Origin: an uncultured Pseudomonadota bacterium
GTDB lineage: Bacteria > Myxococcota_A > UBA9042 > CAIXZC01
NCBI GenBank assembly: GCA_937884235.1
Contig: CALGBT010000533.1
Span: 1 to 20,411 of the forward strand
Length of the DNA stretch: 20,411 nucleotides
Direction: 5' to 3'
Made by a program: the position numbers and the translations under genes. Under the pieces are notes generated by a model. The model was given only the letters and a program-made list of their open reading frames with translations. It searched no databases and had not been told where the DNA came from. The first letter of the stretch is position 1, and every line of letters begins with the position of its first letter. Positions 1 through 6,711 of the stretch are shown here, one piece after another.

Positions 1-1
1 G

Positions 2-478
2 GGCATGGCTGATAACCTGGTGGCGGATAGCTTCCATCTGCCCGAGCTGGCGCCGGCGACGAAGCGGCGGATCGCCACGATCCTGGCAAAGCACCAGCTC
101 AGCGCTCTGGTCACCATCCGCAATCCCCTGGACATCACGCCAATGGCCCCCGACCGCGTTTACGCCGACTGCCTCGACGCGCTCCTCGGCGACCCCGCAG
201 TCGGTGCTGCCGTGGTGGGCATCGTTCCCCATACTCCGGCATTGCTGAGCCTGCCGCCCGGTGCCGATGCCAGCGGCGGGGACAGCCTCGACAACCCCCT
301 CTCACTCCACCACCTGCTGCCGCCCATCATCACCCGCCACAACAAACCCGTCGTCGCCGCCGTCGATGCCGGACACCGGTATGATGCGCTGGCCACGGCT
401 TTGCAGAGCAAGGGAGTTCCCTGCCTGCGCACCGCGGATTTTGCGATGAGGATGCTGCAGGTCTACTTGGGGGGCTGA
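2..478 (+). CDS. Acyl-CoA synthetase (NDP-forming), C-terminal part
   Basis: This is the 3' end of a gene that begins before the window; the frame is open from base 2, so the ATG at 5 is probably internal. About 158 residues are visible. The segment NPLDITPMAPDRVYADCL matches the NP-x-D-x-TP-x-A-x-D pattern of the second CoA-ligase/succinyl-CoA-synthetase-like domain of ADP-forming acetate/acyl-CoA synthetases, and the opening VADSFHLPELAPATKRRIA resembles the linker just before it. Family role: reversible acyl-CoA + ADP + Pi to acid + CoA + ATP, in the cytoplasm. The substrate cannot be told from this fragment, and the CoA-binding and ATP-grasp domains lie outside or are in separate subunits. 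The stop codon lies inside the first hairpin of the downstream array (474-488). Confidence 0.72.
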   Translation, partial: GMADNLVADSFHLPELAPATKRRIATILAKHQLSALVTIRNPLDITPMAPDRVYADCLDALLGDPAVGAAVVGIVPHTPALLSLPPGADASGGDSLDNPLSLHHLLPPIITRHNKPVVAAVDAGHRYDALATALQSKGVPCLRTADFAMRMLQVYLGG

Positions 479-600
479 CTTTGTCAGCCGTGAGCAGGGC
501 GCTTTGCGCCCGTTCGCAGGGCCTGGCGGCCCGTTCGCAGGGCCTGGCGGCCCGTTCGCAGGTGGACTGCGTCCACCGTTCGCAGGCTGACTGCGTCAGC
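474..600. repeat. Tandem array of six perfect mini-hairpins with constant linker
   Basis: Six consecutive perfect inverted repeats occur with a 21-24 bp period. Stems and loops are: GCTGAC-TTT (474-488), GGGCGC-TTT (497-511), GGGCC-TGGC (519-532), GGGCC-TGGC (540-553), GTGGAC-TGC (562-576) and GCTGAC-TGC (586-600). They are separated by an almost constant linker, CGTTCGCAG (the first copy reads CGTGAGCAG). The stems change on both arms together while the linker is conserved, so selection or copying appears to act on the fold rather than the sequence. The array starts on the stop codon of the acyl-CoA synthetase. It could act as an mRNA 3'-end structure or be a REP-like selfish element. No T-tract follows, so it is not a classic intrinsic terminator. 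Confidence 0.85.
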
Positions 601-650
601 CGTTGGAGAGGCGAAGGCGAGTTGTCGCGGCGCTACTTTACTCATGCTTG

Positions 651-767
651 GCCACGCCGTGGCAGCACGGCACATCCCACCCATTGCCGCTGTGCTCGGC
701 GCATCTGGTGCCCGGCGGTGATTCGACTCGGGCTGCGCCCTCCCTTAGGATGACAGGGTTTGGGTGG
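651..767 (+). repeat. Dispersed ~117-bp repeat, copy 1
   Basis: This stretch recurs as a direct repeat at 1528-1645 with only a handful of mismatches and one extra base in the first hairpin loop. It begins with the hairpin GCCAC-GCC-GTGGC (651-663), contains GGGC-TGC-GCCC (730-740) and ends with AGGATGACAGGGTTTGGGTGG-like sequence. No coding potential is evident. It resembles the intergenic repeats with a '...GGATGAC' core that are common in large bacterial genomes (family resemblance from memory). The gap 479-834 holds only the hairpin array, this repeat and about 65 bp in which nothing was recognised. Confidence 0.85.
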
Positions 768-834
768 CGCGATATTGGTGGATGGCGACCGGTGGCTGGT
801 AGCTGTCTTTGACATCGGCTGTTGCAGGGCAGAA

Positions 835-1200
835 TCAGTTGGGCAAGCCCAGACTGAGGACCAGTGCCGCATCGATTTGCTGCATTACCTCAGGGGGGAG
901 TTGGCCGAGTAGTTGGTCGGCTATGCGACGTCTGTCGACGGTACGAATCTGGGCCGTATTGGCGATACTGGCCGCGGTCAGTCCGCCCTCGCCAGGAGCG
1001 ATCGGCACGCAGAATGGGAATCTGGACTTGGCCTTGGAGAACCTGGTAATGGCCACGACGATAATGGTTGGCGAGAAACGATTGCCGACGTCGTTCTGGA
1101 CAACCACGGCGGGACGGGTCTTGCCAATCTCGCTGCCCACTACAGGGTCTAGATTGACTTGCACTACCTGCCCCCGCAGCAGCTCACGCCACTCGCTCAT
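835..1200 (-). CDS. MazF/PemK-type endoribonuclease toxin
   Basis: A 121-residue protein with the MazF/PemK fold signature: RGQVVQVNLDPVVGSE near the N-terminus, the KTRPAVVVQND core (Arg29-Pro30) and TIIVVAITRF after it. Members cut mRNA at short single-stranded sites and are neutralised by the antitoxin encoded just upstream. The ATG at 1200 was chosen because it forms an ATGA overlap with the antitoxin stop (1197-1199), the usual translational coupling in such pairs; an in-frame ATG at 1209 would overlap more and add only three residues. The length (about 110-125 aa) is normal for the family. The cleavage specificity cannot be read from the sequence. Confidence 0.88.
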   Translation of the reverse strand: MSEWRELLRGQVVQVNLDPVVGSEIGKTRPAVVVQNDVGNRFSPTIIVVAITRFSKAKSRFPFCVPIAPGEGGLTAASIANTAQIRTVDRRRIADQLLGQLPPEVMQQIDAALVLSLGLPN

Positions 1201-1448
1201 GAGTCCCACCCATCCAGGTCAGCGGCAGTCCAGTCGGCGGCTACCGATCGATGTTCTTTGGCCATCTGCCGATAGCCTTCAGCCATCTGTTGCCGCTGCT
1301 CATCCTCCCGCAGTCGCTTGAGCCGCTCCTCCGCCCCACGGCGCAGAAACTCCGAGACGCTCTCCCCGCGAGCCCGAGCAGCATCGCCAATAGCTTCCTT
1401 GAGTTCCGGCAGGAGTTGGATGTTCACTCGCAAGTGCTGATGTCCCAC
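1197..1448 (-). CDS. Ribbon-helix-helix antitoxin of the MazF pair
   Basis: An 83-residue, charged protein. The N-terminus (LRVNIQLLPELKEAIGDAAR) looks like the beta-strand and first helix of a ribbon-helix-helix DNA-binding domain, followed by ESVSEFLRRGAEERLKRL as the second helix. The C-terminal half is rich in Glu, Arg, Gln and Asp and would be the flexible toxin-binding tail. The start is a GTG at 1448, preceded by the strong ribosome-binding site GGAGGT (1454-1459) with 5 bases between. It precedes the toxin gene and overlaps it by 4 bp. Expected role: binds and inhibits the toxin and represses the operon promoter. Assignment rests on partner and architecture more than on a strong family motif. 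Confidence 0.78.
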   Translation of the reverse strand: MGHQHLRVNIQLLPELKEAIGDAARARGESVSEFLRRGAEERLKRLREDEQRQQMAEGYRQMAKEHRSVAADWTAADLDGWDS

Positions 1449-1462
1449 GTTACACCTCCAGT

Positions 1463-1501
1463 TACATCATCACACTACATCATGGCTTAGGCCAAGGTCA
1501 A
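1463..1501 (-). promoter_or_regulatory. Promoter and operator-like direct repeats of mazEF-type operon
   Basis: On the minus strand a -35 TTGACC (1501-1496) and a -10 TAGTGT (1477-1472) are separated by 18 bases. Two exact copies of TACATCAT (+ strand; 1463-1470 and 1476-1483) are 13 bp apart and overlap the -10 element. This is the arrangement expected for autorepression by the RHH antitoxin, which is inferred here and not shown. Confidence 0.5.
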
Positions 1502-1527
1502 GGGAGAGGTGTGTGCGCAGGCGCACC

Positions 1528-1645
1528 GCCACAGCCGTGGCAGCACGGCACATCCCACCCATTGCCGCTGTGCTCGGCGTATCTGGTGCCTGGCGGTCCT
1601 TCAACTCGGGCTGCGCCCTCGCTCAGGATGACGGGGTTTGGGTGG
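1528..1645 (+). repeat. Dispersed ~117-bp repeat, copy 2
   Basis: Second direct copy of the repeat at 651-767. It opens with GCCAC-AGCC-GTGGC (1528-1541), immediately preceded by another hairpin, GTGCGC-AG-GCGCAC (1513-1526). The GGGCTGCGCCC hairpin is conserved. The two copies bracket the toxin-antitoxin operon. The gene-free stretch 1449-1760 holds the TA promoter, these hairpins and the rpsU promoter. Confidence 0.85.
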
Positions 1646-1694
1646 TTCGCAAACATGCCGGGGTCGCGCAGCACCCCGGCCCCTAAAAAAAGGA

Positions 1695-1723
1695 TTGACA
1701 GGGGTGGGGGGCGTCAGCATAAT
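1695..1723 (+). promoter_or_regulatory. Sigma70-type promoter of rpsU
   Basis: A perfect -35 TTGACA (1695-1700) and a -10 CATAAT (1718-1723) are separated by exactly 17 bases. The -10 element lies 37 bp before the rpsU start, leaving a short leader with a ribosome-binding site (AAGGAAGG) upstream of the ATG. Confidence 0.75.
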
Positions 1724-1760
1724 GGCCCGGCTGAAACGTATTGAAAGGAAGGTGGCTTGA

Positions 1761-2000
1761 ATGAAGTTCCGGGATGGACACGAGCATCGGCCCATTGAAG
1801 TGGCCGTAGAAAACGACAATGTCGACCGTGCACTGCGCGCCCTCAAACGCAAAATGGCCAATGAGGGTGTTTACAAGGAATTGAAGAAGCGCAAGTTCTA
1901 TCTGAAGCCTTCAGAGCAGAAGAAGCGGAAGATGCGGGAAGCAGAGCGCCGGCGACGGAAGGCCATTCGTTCTCGGGTCCGGAAGGCGAACGACAGATAG
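1761..2000 (+). CDS. rpsU: 30S ribosomal protein S21
   Basis: A 79-residue, very basic protein. The N-terminal part (IEVAVENDNVDRALRALKRK) and the GVYKELKKRKFYLKPSEQKK stretch match bS21, a small-subunit protein near the anti-Shine-Dalgarno region of 16S rRNA that helps base pairing between mRNA and 16S rRNA. The Arg/Lys-rich tail is typical. The ATG at 1761 follows AAGGAAGGTGG, and a strong promoter lies just upstream, so it is probably transcribed on its own. Here it is not adjacent to dnaG/rpoD as in enterobacteria. Length is slightly above the 70 residues common in proteobacteria. Confidence 0.95.
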   Translation: MKFRDGHEHRPIEVAVENDNVDRALRALKRKMANEGVYKELKKRKFYLKPSEQKKRKMREAERRRRKAIRSRVRKANDR

Positions 2001-2012
2001 CATTTCCCCTTG

Positions 2013-2055
2013 CTGTCGCACCACCCCCGCGACAGAACCCATTTGGCAGTTCTGT
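2013..2055 (+). other. Two overlapping, mutually exclusive hairpins after rpsU
   Basis: CTGTCGC (2013-2019) pairs with GCGACAG (2029-2035), and ACAGAAC (2032-2038) pairs with GTTCTGT (2049-2055). They share bases 2032-2035, so only one can form at a time. No T-run follows, so this is at best a weak terminator or 3'-end stabiliser for rpsU. Confidence 0.35.
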
Positions 2056-2094
2056 GATCGTTACTTCAGCATCGGCCGTCAGGCCAATGGCACC

Positions 2095-2123
2095 TTGACA
2101 TCGGTGCGGTAGCGCCTTACTTG
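2095..2123 (+). promoter_or_regulatory. Candidate promoter of the fmdB-queC run
   Basis: A perfect -35 TTGACA (2095-2100) is followed after 17 bases by TACTTG (2118-2123), a poor -10. It sits 37 bp before the next start codon. The -35 match and position are the only support. Confidence 0.35.
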
Positions 2124-2159
2124 ATAGTGGCTGTACCAGGTTAGCAGGAGGAGGCGGCC

Positions 2160-2561
2160 ATGCCTATCTACGAATTCCAATGTGATGACTGTGAGCAGGT
2201 CTTTGAGCAGATGCGCCGGATCACCGACGATACTCTGCCCGGCTGCCCGGCATGTGAGTCCGGCAACGTGCGGAAGCTGATTTCCCTGAGTGCGTTCCAT
2301 TTGAAGGGCACGGGTTGGTACGTTACTGACTACGGTGGCAAGAAGAATGGGGCTACCGCCGTTGACGGTAGTGAAGACAAGGGTGATAGCAGCCACAACG
2401 GCAGTAACGGTGGCGACGATAACGGCAAGACCAGCGGCTCGGCAGACTCCAAGGCGGCTGAGCCGAAGGGCGAAAAGGCTGACTCCACCGCGCCCAAATC
2501 TTCGACCGCGGCCAAGGAAGTGAAGCCTTCTGCAGGTGACAAGTCCACCTCCTCGAAATAG
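2160..2561 (+). CDS. FmdB-family zinc-ribbon protein
   Basis: A 133-residue protein. Residues 1-45 (MPIYEFQCDDCEQVFE and GCPACES) form the small zinc ribbon of the FmdB/CxxC_CxxC_SSSS family, with Cys8, Cys11, Cys29 and Cys32 as metal ligands, followed by the usual FHLKGTGWYVTDYG segment. The last ~70 residues are low-complexity (Gly, Ser, Asp, Lys, Ala) and probably disordered. The family was named as a putative regulator of formamidase, but its general role is unknown. The ATG follows GGAGGAGG and starts a co-directional run leading into queC 23 bp downstream. The family call is secure; the function is not. Confidence 0.88.
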   Translation: MPIYEFQCDDCEQVFEQMRRITDDTLPGCPACESGNVRKLISLSAFHLKGTGWYVTDYGGKKNGATAVDGSEDKGDSSHNGSNGGDDNGKTSGSADSKAAEPKGEKADSTAPKSSTAAKEVKPSAGDKSTSSK

Positions 2562-2584
2562 CACATCCTACATCCGGAGCGGTC

Positions 2585-3289
2585 ATGAGAACCCGGGAGA
2601 AAGCGGTTGTCTTACTCAGCGGTGGTCTGGATTCGGCGACGGTGCTCTGGCATGCGCGCCAGGCTGGCTATGAGCTTTACGCACTCAGTGTTGACTACGG
2701 CCAGAACGCGTTTCCCGAACTGGAGGCCGCCAGGAAACTGTGCGCCGCCGTTGGCGTGGCGGACCACAAGGTGGTTCCCATTGGTTTGAAGGCTCTAGGC
2801 GGCTCAGCTCTTGTGGAAGATCGCCCGGTGCCCACCGCAGCAACTGCGCAGCGCCACCATGGTATTCCCGAAACCTATGTCCCCGCTCGCAATACCGTGT
2901 TGCTATCAGTGGCCTTGGGCTGGGCCGAGGTCGTCGGGGCCTACCGCATCATGATTGGGGCCAACTCCCTCGACTACAGCGGTTACCCCGATTGTCGCCC
3001 GAAGTTCATCGAGGCCTTCAACAAGTTGGCCGAAGTCGCCGTTGCCGAAGGCTCTGCTGGGGGCCGTCACATCGTCGTGGAAGCCCCCCTCATGGCGATG
3101 ACCAAGGCACAGATCGTCGAGTACGGGTTGTCGCTGGGAGTGGACTACAGCCTGACCGTAAGCTGTTATCAACCGGCACCTGGAGGCCTGGCATGTGGCC
3201 GATGTGAATCATGTGAACTCCGCTTGAAGGGTTTTGCCGAAGCCGGCCACACGGACCCTGTGGCCTACGTTGGACCGGGGGCATCGTGA
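2585..3289 (+). CDS. queC: 7-cyano-7-deazaguanine synthase
   Basis: A 234-residue PP-loop ATPase. LSGGLDSATVLWHA at residues 11-24 is the nucleotide-binding PP-loop, SVDYGQ follows, and Cys194, Cys204, Cys207 and Cys210 (SCYQP then CGRCESC) are the zinc ligands characteristic of QueC. It converts 7-carboxy-7-deazaguanine to preQ0 with ammonia and ATP in the cytoplasm, on the pathway to queuosine in tRNA. The ATG is preceded by CCGGAG. Its stop overlaps the next ATG by one base (TGATG at 3287-3291), indicating translational coupling. queD, queE and folE are not in this window. Confidence 0.95.
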   Translation: MRTREKAVVLLSGGLDSATVLWHARQAGYELYALSVDYGQNAFPELEAARKLCAAVGVADHKVVPIGLKALGGSALVEDRPVPTAATAQRHHGIPETYVPARNTVLLSVALGWAEVVGAYRIMIGANSLDYSGYPDCRPKFIEAFNKLAEVAVAEGSAGGRHIVVEAPLMAMTKAQIVEYGLSLGVDYSLTVSCYQPAPGGLACGRCESCELRLKGFAEAGHTDPVAYVGPGAS

Positions 3290-4089
3290 TGGAGAGCAGG
3301 CCCGTAATCGATCGCCTGAACTTCGCCAAAGTCATTGCCTTTGACGCGGGCAAGATCCTGATGCAGCATTTCGGCCATCTCGCCGGCTACGACCACAAGG
3401 GCAAAGTCAATCTGGTGTCCGCTGCCGATCGGGCCGCCGATGAGTACCTCACTGGCCGCATCCGAGGGCGTTTTCCCGAAGATGCCATGCTCGCCGAAGA
3501 GAGCGGGGAATACCTGGGAAGCTCAGCCTACACCTGGATCATCGACCCCTTGGACGGCACCACCAACTTCGTCCATGGCCATCCTATGTTTGGAATCTCA
3601 CTGGCCGTGGCCGGAACCGACGGCGTTGATGCCGGGGTTATCTATCTGCCAGTGACCCGGGAACTCTTCTATGCCGTTCGGGGCGGCGGAGCACGCGGCC
3701 CGGCGGGGCCGCTGCAGGTGTCAGCTCAGCCCGATCTGTCTGGAGCCCTCTCCTGTACCGGCTTCCCTTACGACCGGCGGGAGATCATCGATACGCTGCT
3801 TGAGGATGTCCGCCGTCTGGTGAACGACTGCCAGGGATTTCGCCGCATGGGGTCGGCTTGCGTTGACCTTGCCTACGTGGCAGCTGGCCGCTATGATTGC
3901 TTCGTCGAACGCAACTTGAAGCCCTGGGATGTTGCTGCCGGGGCGTTGCTGGTGACCGAAGCCGGAGGCCGCATGAGTGATTTCTCGGGGGGGCCCTTCG
4001 ACCCCTTCGGCAACGAACTGGTGGCCACCAATGGACACGTTCATGACGAATTTCTCAAGATCCTCTTTGCGGATCGCCCGCGAGCCTGA
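3289..4089 (+). CDS. Inositol monophosphatase family protein
   Basis: A 266-residue protein with the full set of Mg-dependent IMPase-family motifs: AEESG (Glu70-Glu71), IDPLDGTTNF (Asp86, Asp89, Thr91) and KPWDVAAG (Asp214). The family hydrolyses phosphate monoesters such as inositol-1-phosphate, histidinol phosphate, fructose-1,6-bisphosphate or PAP; length and motifs are closest to SuhB-type inositol-1-monophosphatases, but the substrate is not proven. The ATG at 3289 overlaps the queC stop; a GTG one codon upstream (3286) is the alternative. The downstream lipoprotein gene overlaps its 3' end in another frame. Confidence 0.9.
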   Translation: MESRPVIDRLNFAKVIAFDAGKILMQHFGHLAGYDHKGKVNLVSAADRAADEYLTGRIRGRFPEDAMLAEESGEYLGSSAYTWIIDPLDGTTNFVHGHPMFGISLAVAGTDGVDAGVIYLPVTRELFYAVRGGGARGPAGPLQVSAQPDLSGALSCTGFPYDRREIIDTLLEDVRRLVNDCQGFRRMGSACVDLAYVAAGRYDCFVERNLKPWDVAAGALLVTEAGGRMSDFSGGPFDPFGNELVATNGHVHDEFLKILFADRPRA

Positions 4090-5137
4090 CCTCCTACCTC
4101 GTCAGTTTCTGGTGGTCCTTGTACTCCTGGTGGCAATCCTGGTTGGCTGTGCCACAGGTTCCCACCAAACCAGCTGGTTTGGTGAGTTCCAGCAAGCGCA
4201 ACGTGGCGATACGGAAGCAACGGTGCGAGTTGCGACTCTCGATGCTCTTGCCAGCCGTGCCCTGATACCAGCCGATGCTTGCCTGGCCACGGCCGAAGCC
4301 GCCACCAGAGCTGTTGCCGCCGGCCTGGCCGATGCTGGCCTGCGCAACCGGAGAGTGCTGGAGGAAGTGGCCTGCAAGGCGCACCACCCGGAAGCACGCT
4401 ATCGGCTGTTGGAATTGGCCGTACAAGTTGGACCCGGGACTGACGTGGACCGACACTTCGAGCGGCTCCTGTTGGACCACCCGGAAACCTTCTGGGCGCG
4501 CCAGGGATTTGAGTTGCTCTGGCGGCTGCGTGAACCCGGCACTGAGGCCCACCTGGGGCGACGCTATGCTTCATGGTACCAGCAGTTGTCCGGGACGTCG
4601 CTGGCGGGGCACTCTCTCTTCTATGGAGCGCAGGCCCTCCTGGCCTTGCCCGGGGTACTCCAGTCCGTGACACCAGAATCCCGTGAGGCCCTCCATCTGT
4701 TGCTGCTTCTCATTGAGCACCATAGCGACTCAGTGCGCTGGGATGATGGCGTCCTGCTGGCTGCCGACCTGCTAGCTTCCCTGGGTTACCGTGGTGACGA
4801 GACGAGACTCCTTGAAGAGGCCCTGTTGCCCCACCCTTCAAGGGGCTACGATACTCTCGTCGATGTCTTCTCTGCCCGTCTGCGCCTGCGGCTGGCTCGT
4901 CTCTATCAACGTCAGGGGAAGTTCACCAAAGCCCTCTATCAACTTGGGCTGGTGGTCAACGTGCACGATTCCCTCTCCCTCAAGGACGACGCCCTGTGGA
5001 GGTCAGCCCGGATCTATGCTACTCTGGGCAAGGCGGATGCTGAGCGCCGTACCCTCACCTTCCTGGTGGAGCACTGTCCCTGGTCGCGCCACCTGGATGC
5101 TGCTCGTGAGCGTCTGGCTGGAGTGGAGGAGCGATGA
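4043..5137 (+). CDS. Predicted lipoprotein with helical (TPR-like) repeats
   Basis: Roughly 364 residues. A basic N-terminus and a hydrophobic run FLVVLVLLVAILVGC end in a lipobox (LVGC, Cys36 from this start), predicting an outer-membrane or periplasmic lipoprotein. The rest is almost entirely alpha-helical in character, with Ala/Leu-rich helix pairs; KFTKALYQLGLVVN and ALWRSARIYATLGKADA resemble TPR motifs near the C-terminus. The start is uncertain: ATG 4043 (used) overlaps the phosphatase gene by 47 bp, and TTG 4067 would give a shorter n-region; neither has a strong ribosome-binding site. It overlaps the next gene by ATGA (5134-5137). Specific function not recognised. Confidence 0.75.
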   Translation: MTNFSRSSLRIAREPDLLPRQFLVVLVLLVAILVGCATGSHQTSWFGEFQQAQRGDTEATVRVATLDALASRALIPADACLATAEAATRAVAAGLADAGLRNRRVLEEVACKAHHPEARYRLLELAVQVGPGTDVDRHFERLLLDHPETFWARQGFELLWRLREPGTEAHLGRRYASWYQQLSGTSLAGHSLFYGAQALLALPGVLQSVTPESREALHLLLLLIEHHSDSVRWDDGVLLAADLLASLGYRGDETRLLEEALLPHPSRGYDTLVDVFSARLRLRLARLYQRQGKFTKALYQLGLVVNVHDSLSLKDDALWRSARIYATLGKADAERRTLTFLVEHCPWSRHLDAARERLAGVEER

Positions 5138-6696
5138 CGAAGAAGTGGCAGCAACTGGCCCAGGCTCTGGTCGCACAATCCGCCCCCACACAATTCGCGC
5201 GGGAAGAGATCACTCGCAGCCTGGCTGAAGAACTGGGCGGTCTGGTGATCCACCCACGCTCTTTCTCGCGGATGGGCGATGATGCGGCCCTGCTCACCGC
5301 TCAGGAAGGGGGACAGCGGCGTTTGATCACCCTCTCCATGGCACACCATGACCGGCCATTGCCTCGGCAACCGCTGGGGGAATTGCACCGGGAGAAGGTG
5401 CGATTCGACATTCTCGATGTAGATCCAACGCTGCTCGGTCAACTGCCCGATGTCCTGCCATGGCTGCGCGCCCGTGCCAATCCAGGGAAGTGTGCCATGG
5501 GGCTGGGGGACCGCCTGGGGATAGCCTCCCCAGCGCATGTCCGGGCTGTGGAGAAGAGCGACCTCTTTCCCTATCTGGCCCTCCAGTCTCCAGCAGAACT
5601 TGCCAGCAGCGGCCGGCAGTGGTCCGACGTCATGGGGGATTCCTGTTTTGGCGTTCTGCGGGAAGGATACCGCAGCGGCTTTGGGGCCGATGCGGATCAG
5701 CTCACCTCGGAAGCCGAGGTAGAGGCTGCTGCCGCCGCCGGGTTTGTCCGCTTCACTCTGAACCTGACTGGCGAAGTAGCCTCAGTTCAAGGCCTTGACC
5801 GGCAGGCCTTGAGCCATCGTTTCGTGCAGGTGGAGCAGGAGGTCCCGGGAGCCGACCAGTGGCGGAAGCGCTACCTCGGCCGCGGCTTTGAACTGAGCCT
5901 CGGCTTCACCCGCCAGACCGTCATGTTCGACGAGCGCACCTTTCTGGTGACCATGGTGCAGTATGCCCCGGTCTGGCAGCGCTTCACCGAACTCGTGGCG
6001 CACGTGCAATCCTGCACTCGCGGTCGGCCGTTTGAAGTTGAACTGGCGCTCTTTGCTACTGACGAGCAGACCACTCCTGAGGCACACCTCTTCCTGGCCC
6101 TTGAAGCAACCGAGCGGGGGCTTCCCCTCCACGGTGTTGCCCCACGGTTCGTCGGTAGATTCGCCCGTTGTGTGCCCTACAAGGGCAGCGTCACCAAGCT
6201 GGCCCGTAACGTTGCCATGCACGCCGCCGTTGCCCGCCTGGCCGACAATCACCGTATTGCCATCCACTCCGGCAGTGACAAGTTTGCAATCCTTGGCGCA
6301 CTGGCGGAGGCCACCGACGGGAACTTCTATCTCAAGACTTCCGGCACCAGCCTGGTGGAAGCCCTACGCGTTGTTGCAAGTGAGGAGAGGGAGCTCTTCG
6401 CCGCGATTTGCGAGGCAGCCCTGACCACCCTGCGGGAGGGCAGTGCCCTCTTCGACTTGAATATCGACCCCGGGAAACTACCATCCCCCGAGACCCTCGA
6501 CGATGATGAACTGGTCGGCTACTTCCTCGAAACCGACCACGGTCGCCACCTCCTCTGCGAAACCTGGGCCCAGACGCTGGGAGCCAACAGTGCATTCCGC
6601 CCTCGCCTGCTCGCACTGCTGGCTCACCACGAAGAACGCCACTTCAGCTATGTGCAGGAGCATGTCGAAAAGCATGTGAAAGCGTTGCTGGGGTGA
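5134..6696 (+). CDS. Tagaturonate epimerase-like protein (UxaE family)
   Basis: A 520-residue protein. Segments recalled from the UxaE family are present: GLGDRLGIASPAHVRA (about 123-138), VLREGYRSGFGADADQL (174-190), IHSGSDKF (377-384) and KTSGTSLVEALRV (401-413). Characterised UxaE (Thermotoga) interconverts D-tagaturonate and D-fructuronate in hexuronate catabolism. No other hexuronate gene is visible here, so the substrate may be another keto-sugar acid. The start ATG overlaps the upstream lipoprotein stop and follows GGAGGAGCG, so the two are translationally coupled. It is convergent with the hydrolase gene 15 bp downstream. The family call comes from memory of its motifs, and the substrate is inferred. 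Confidence 0.7.
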   Translation: MTKKWQQLAQALVAQSAPTQFAREEITRSLAEELGGLVIHPRSFSRMGDDAALLTAQEGGQRRLITLSMAHHDRPLPRQPLGELHREKVRFDILDVDPTLLGQLPDVLPWLRARANPGKCAMGLGDRLGIASPAHVRAVEKSDLFPYLALQSPAELASSGRQWSDVMGDSCFGVLREGYRSGFGADADQLTSEAEVEAAAAAGFVRFTLNLTGEVASVQGLDRQALSHRFVQVEQEVPGADQWRKRYLGRGFELSLGFTRQTVMFDERTFLVTMVQYAPVWQRFTELVAHVQSCTRGRPFEVELALFATDEQTTPEAHLFLALEATERGLPLHGVAPRFVGRFARCVPYKGSVTKLARNVAMHAAVARLADNHRIAIHSGSDKFAILGALAEATDGNFYLKTSGTSLVEALRVVASEERELFAAICEAALTTLREGSALFDLNIDPGKLPSPETLDDDELVGYFLETDHGRHLLCETWAQTLGANSAFRPRLLALLAHHEERHFSYVQEHVEKHVKALLG

Positions 6697-6711
6697 CGGA
6701 AGGGAAGGCGC

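Noticed and set aside
474..600. CRISPR array
   Set aside because: The repeated linker is only 8-9 bp and the intervening units are palindromes of 13-15 bp, not unique spacers; no cas gene is present.
481..753. Open + frame across the hairpin array
   Set aside because: The apparent protein only reflects the 21-24 bp repeats (RSQ-type repetition), has no ribosome-binding site and runs into the dispersed repeat.
2013..2055. Intrinsic terminator after rpsU
   Set aside because: Hairpins are real but there is no T-tract, so it is kept only as a structure of unknown role.
2001..2584. preQ1 riboswitch controlling queC
   Set aside because: No preQ1 aptamer-like C-rich pseudoknot layout was recognised, and queC lies 23 bp behind another gene.
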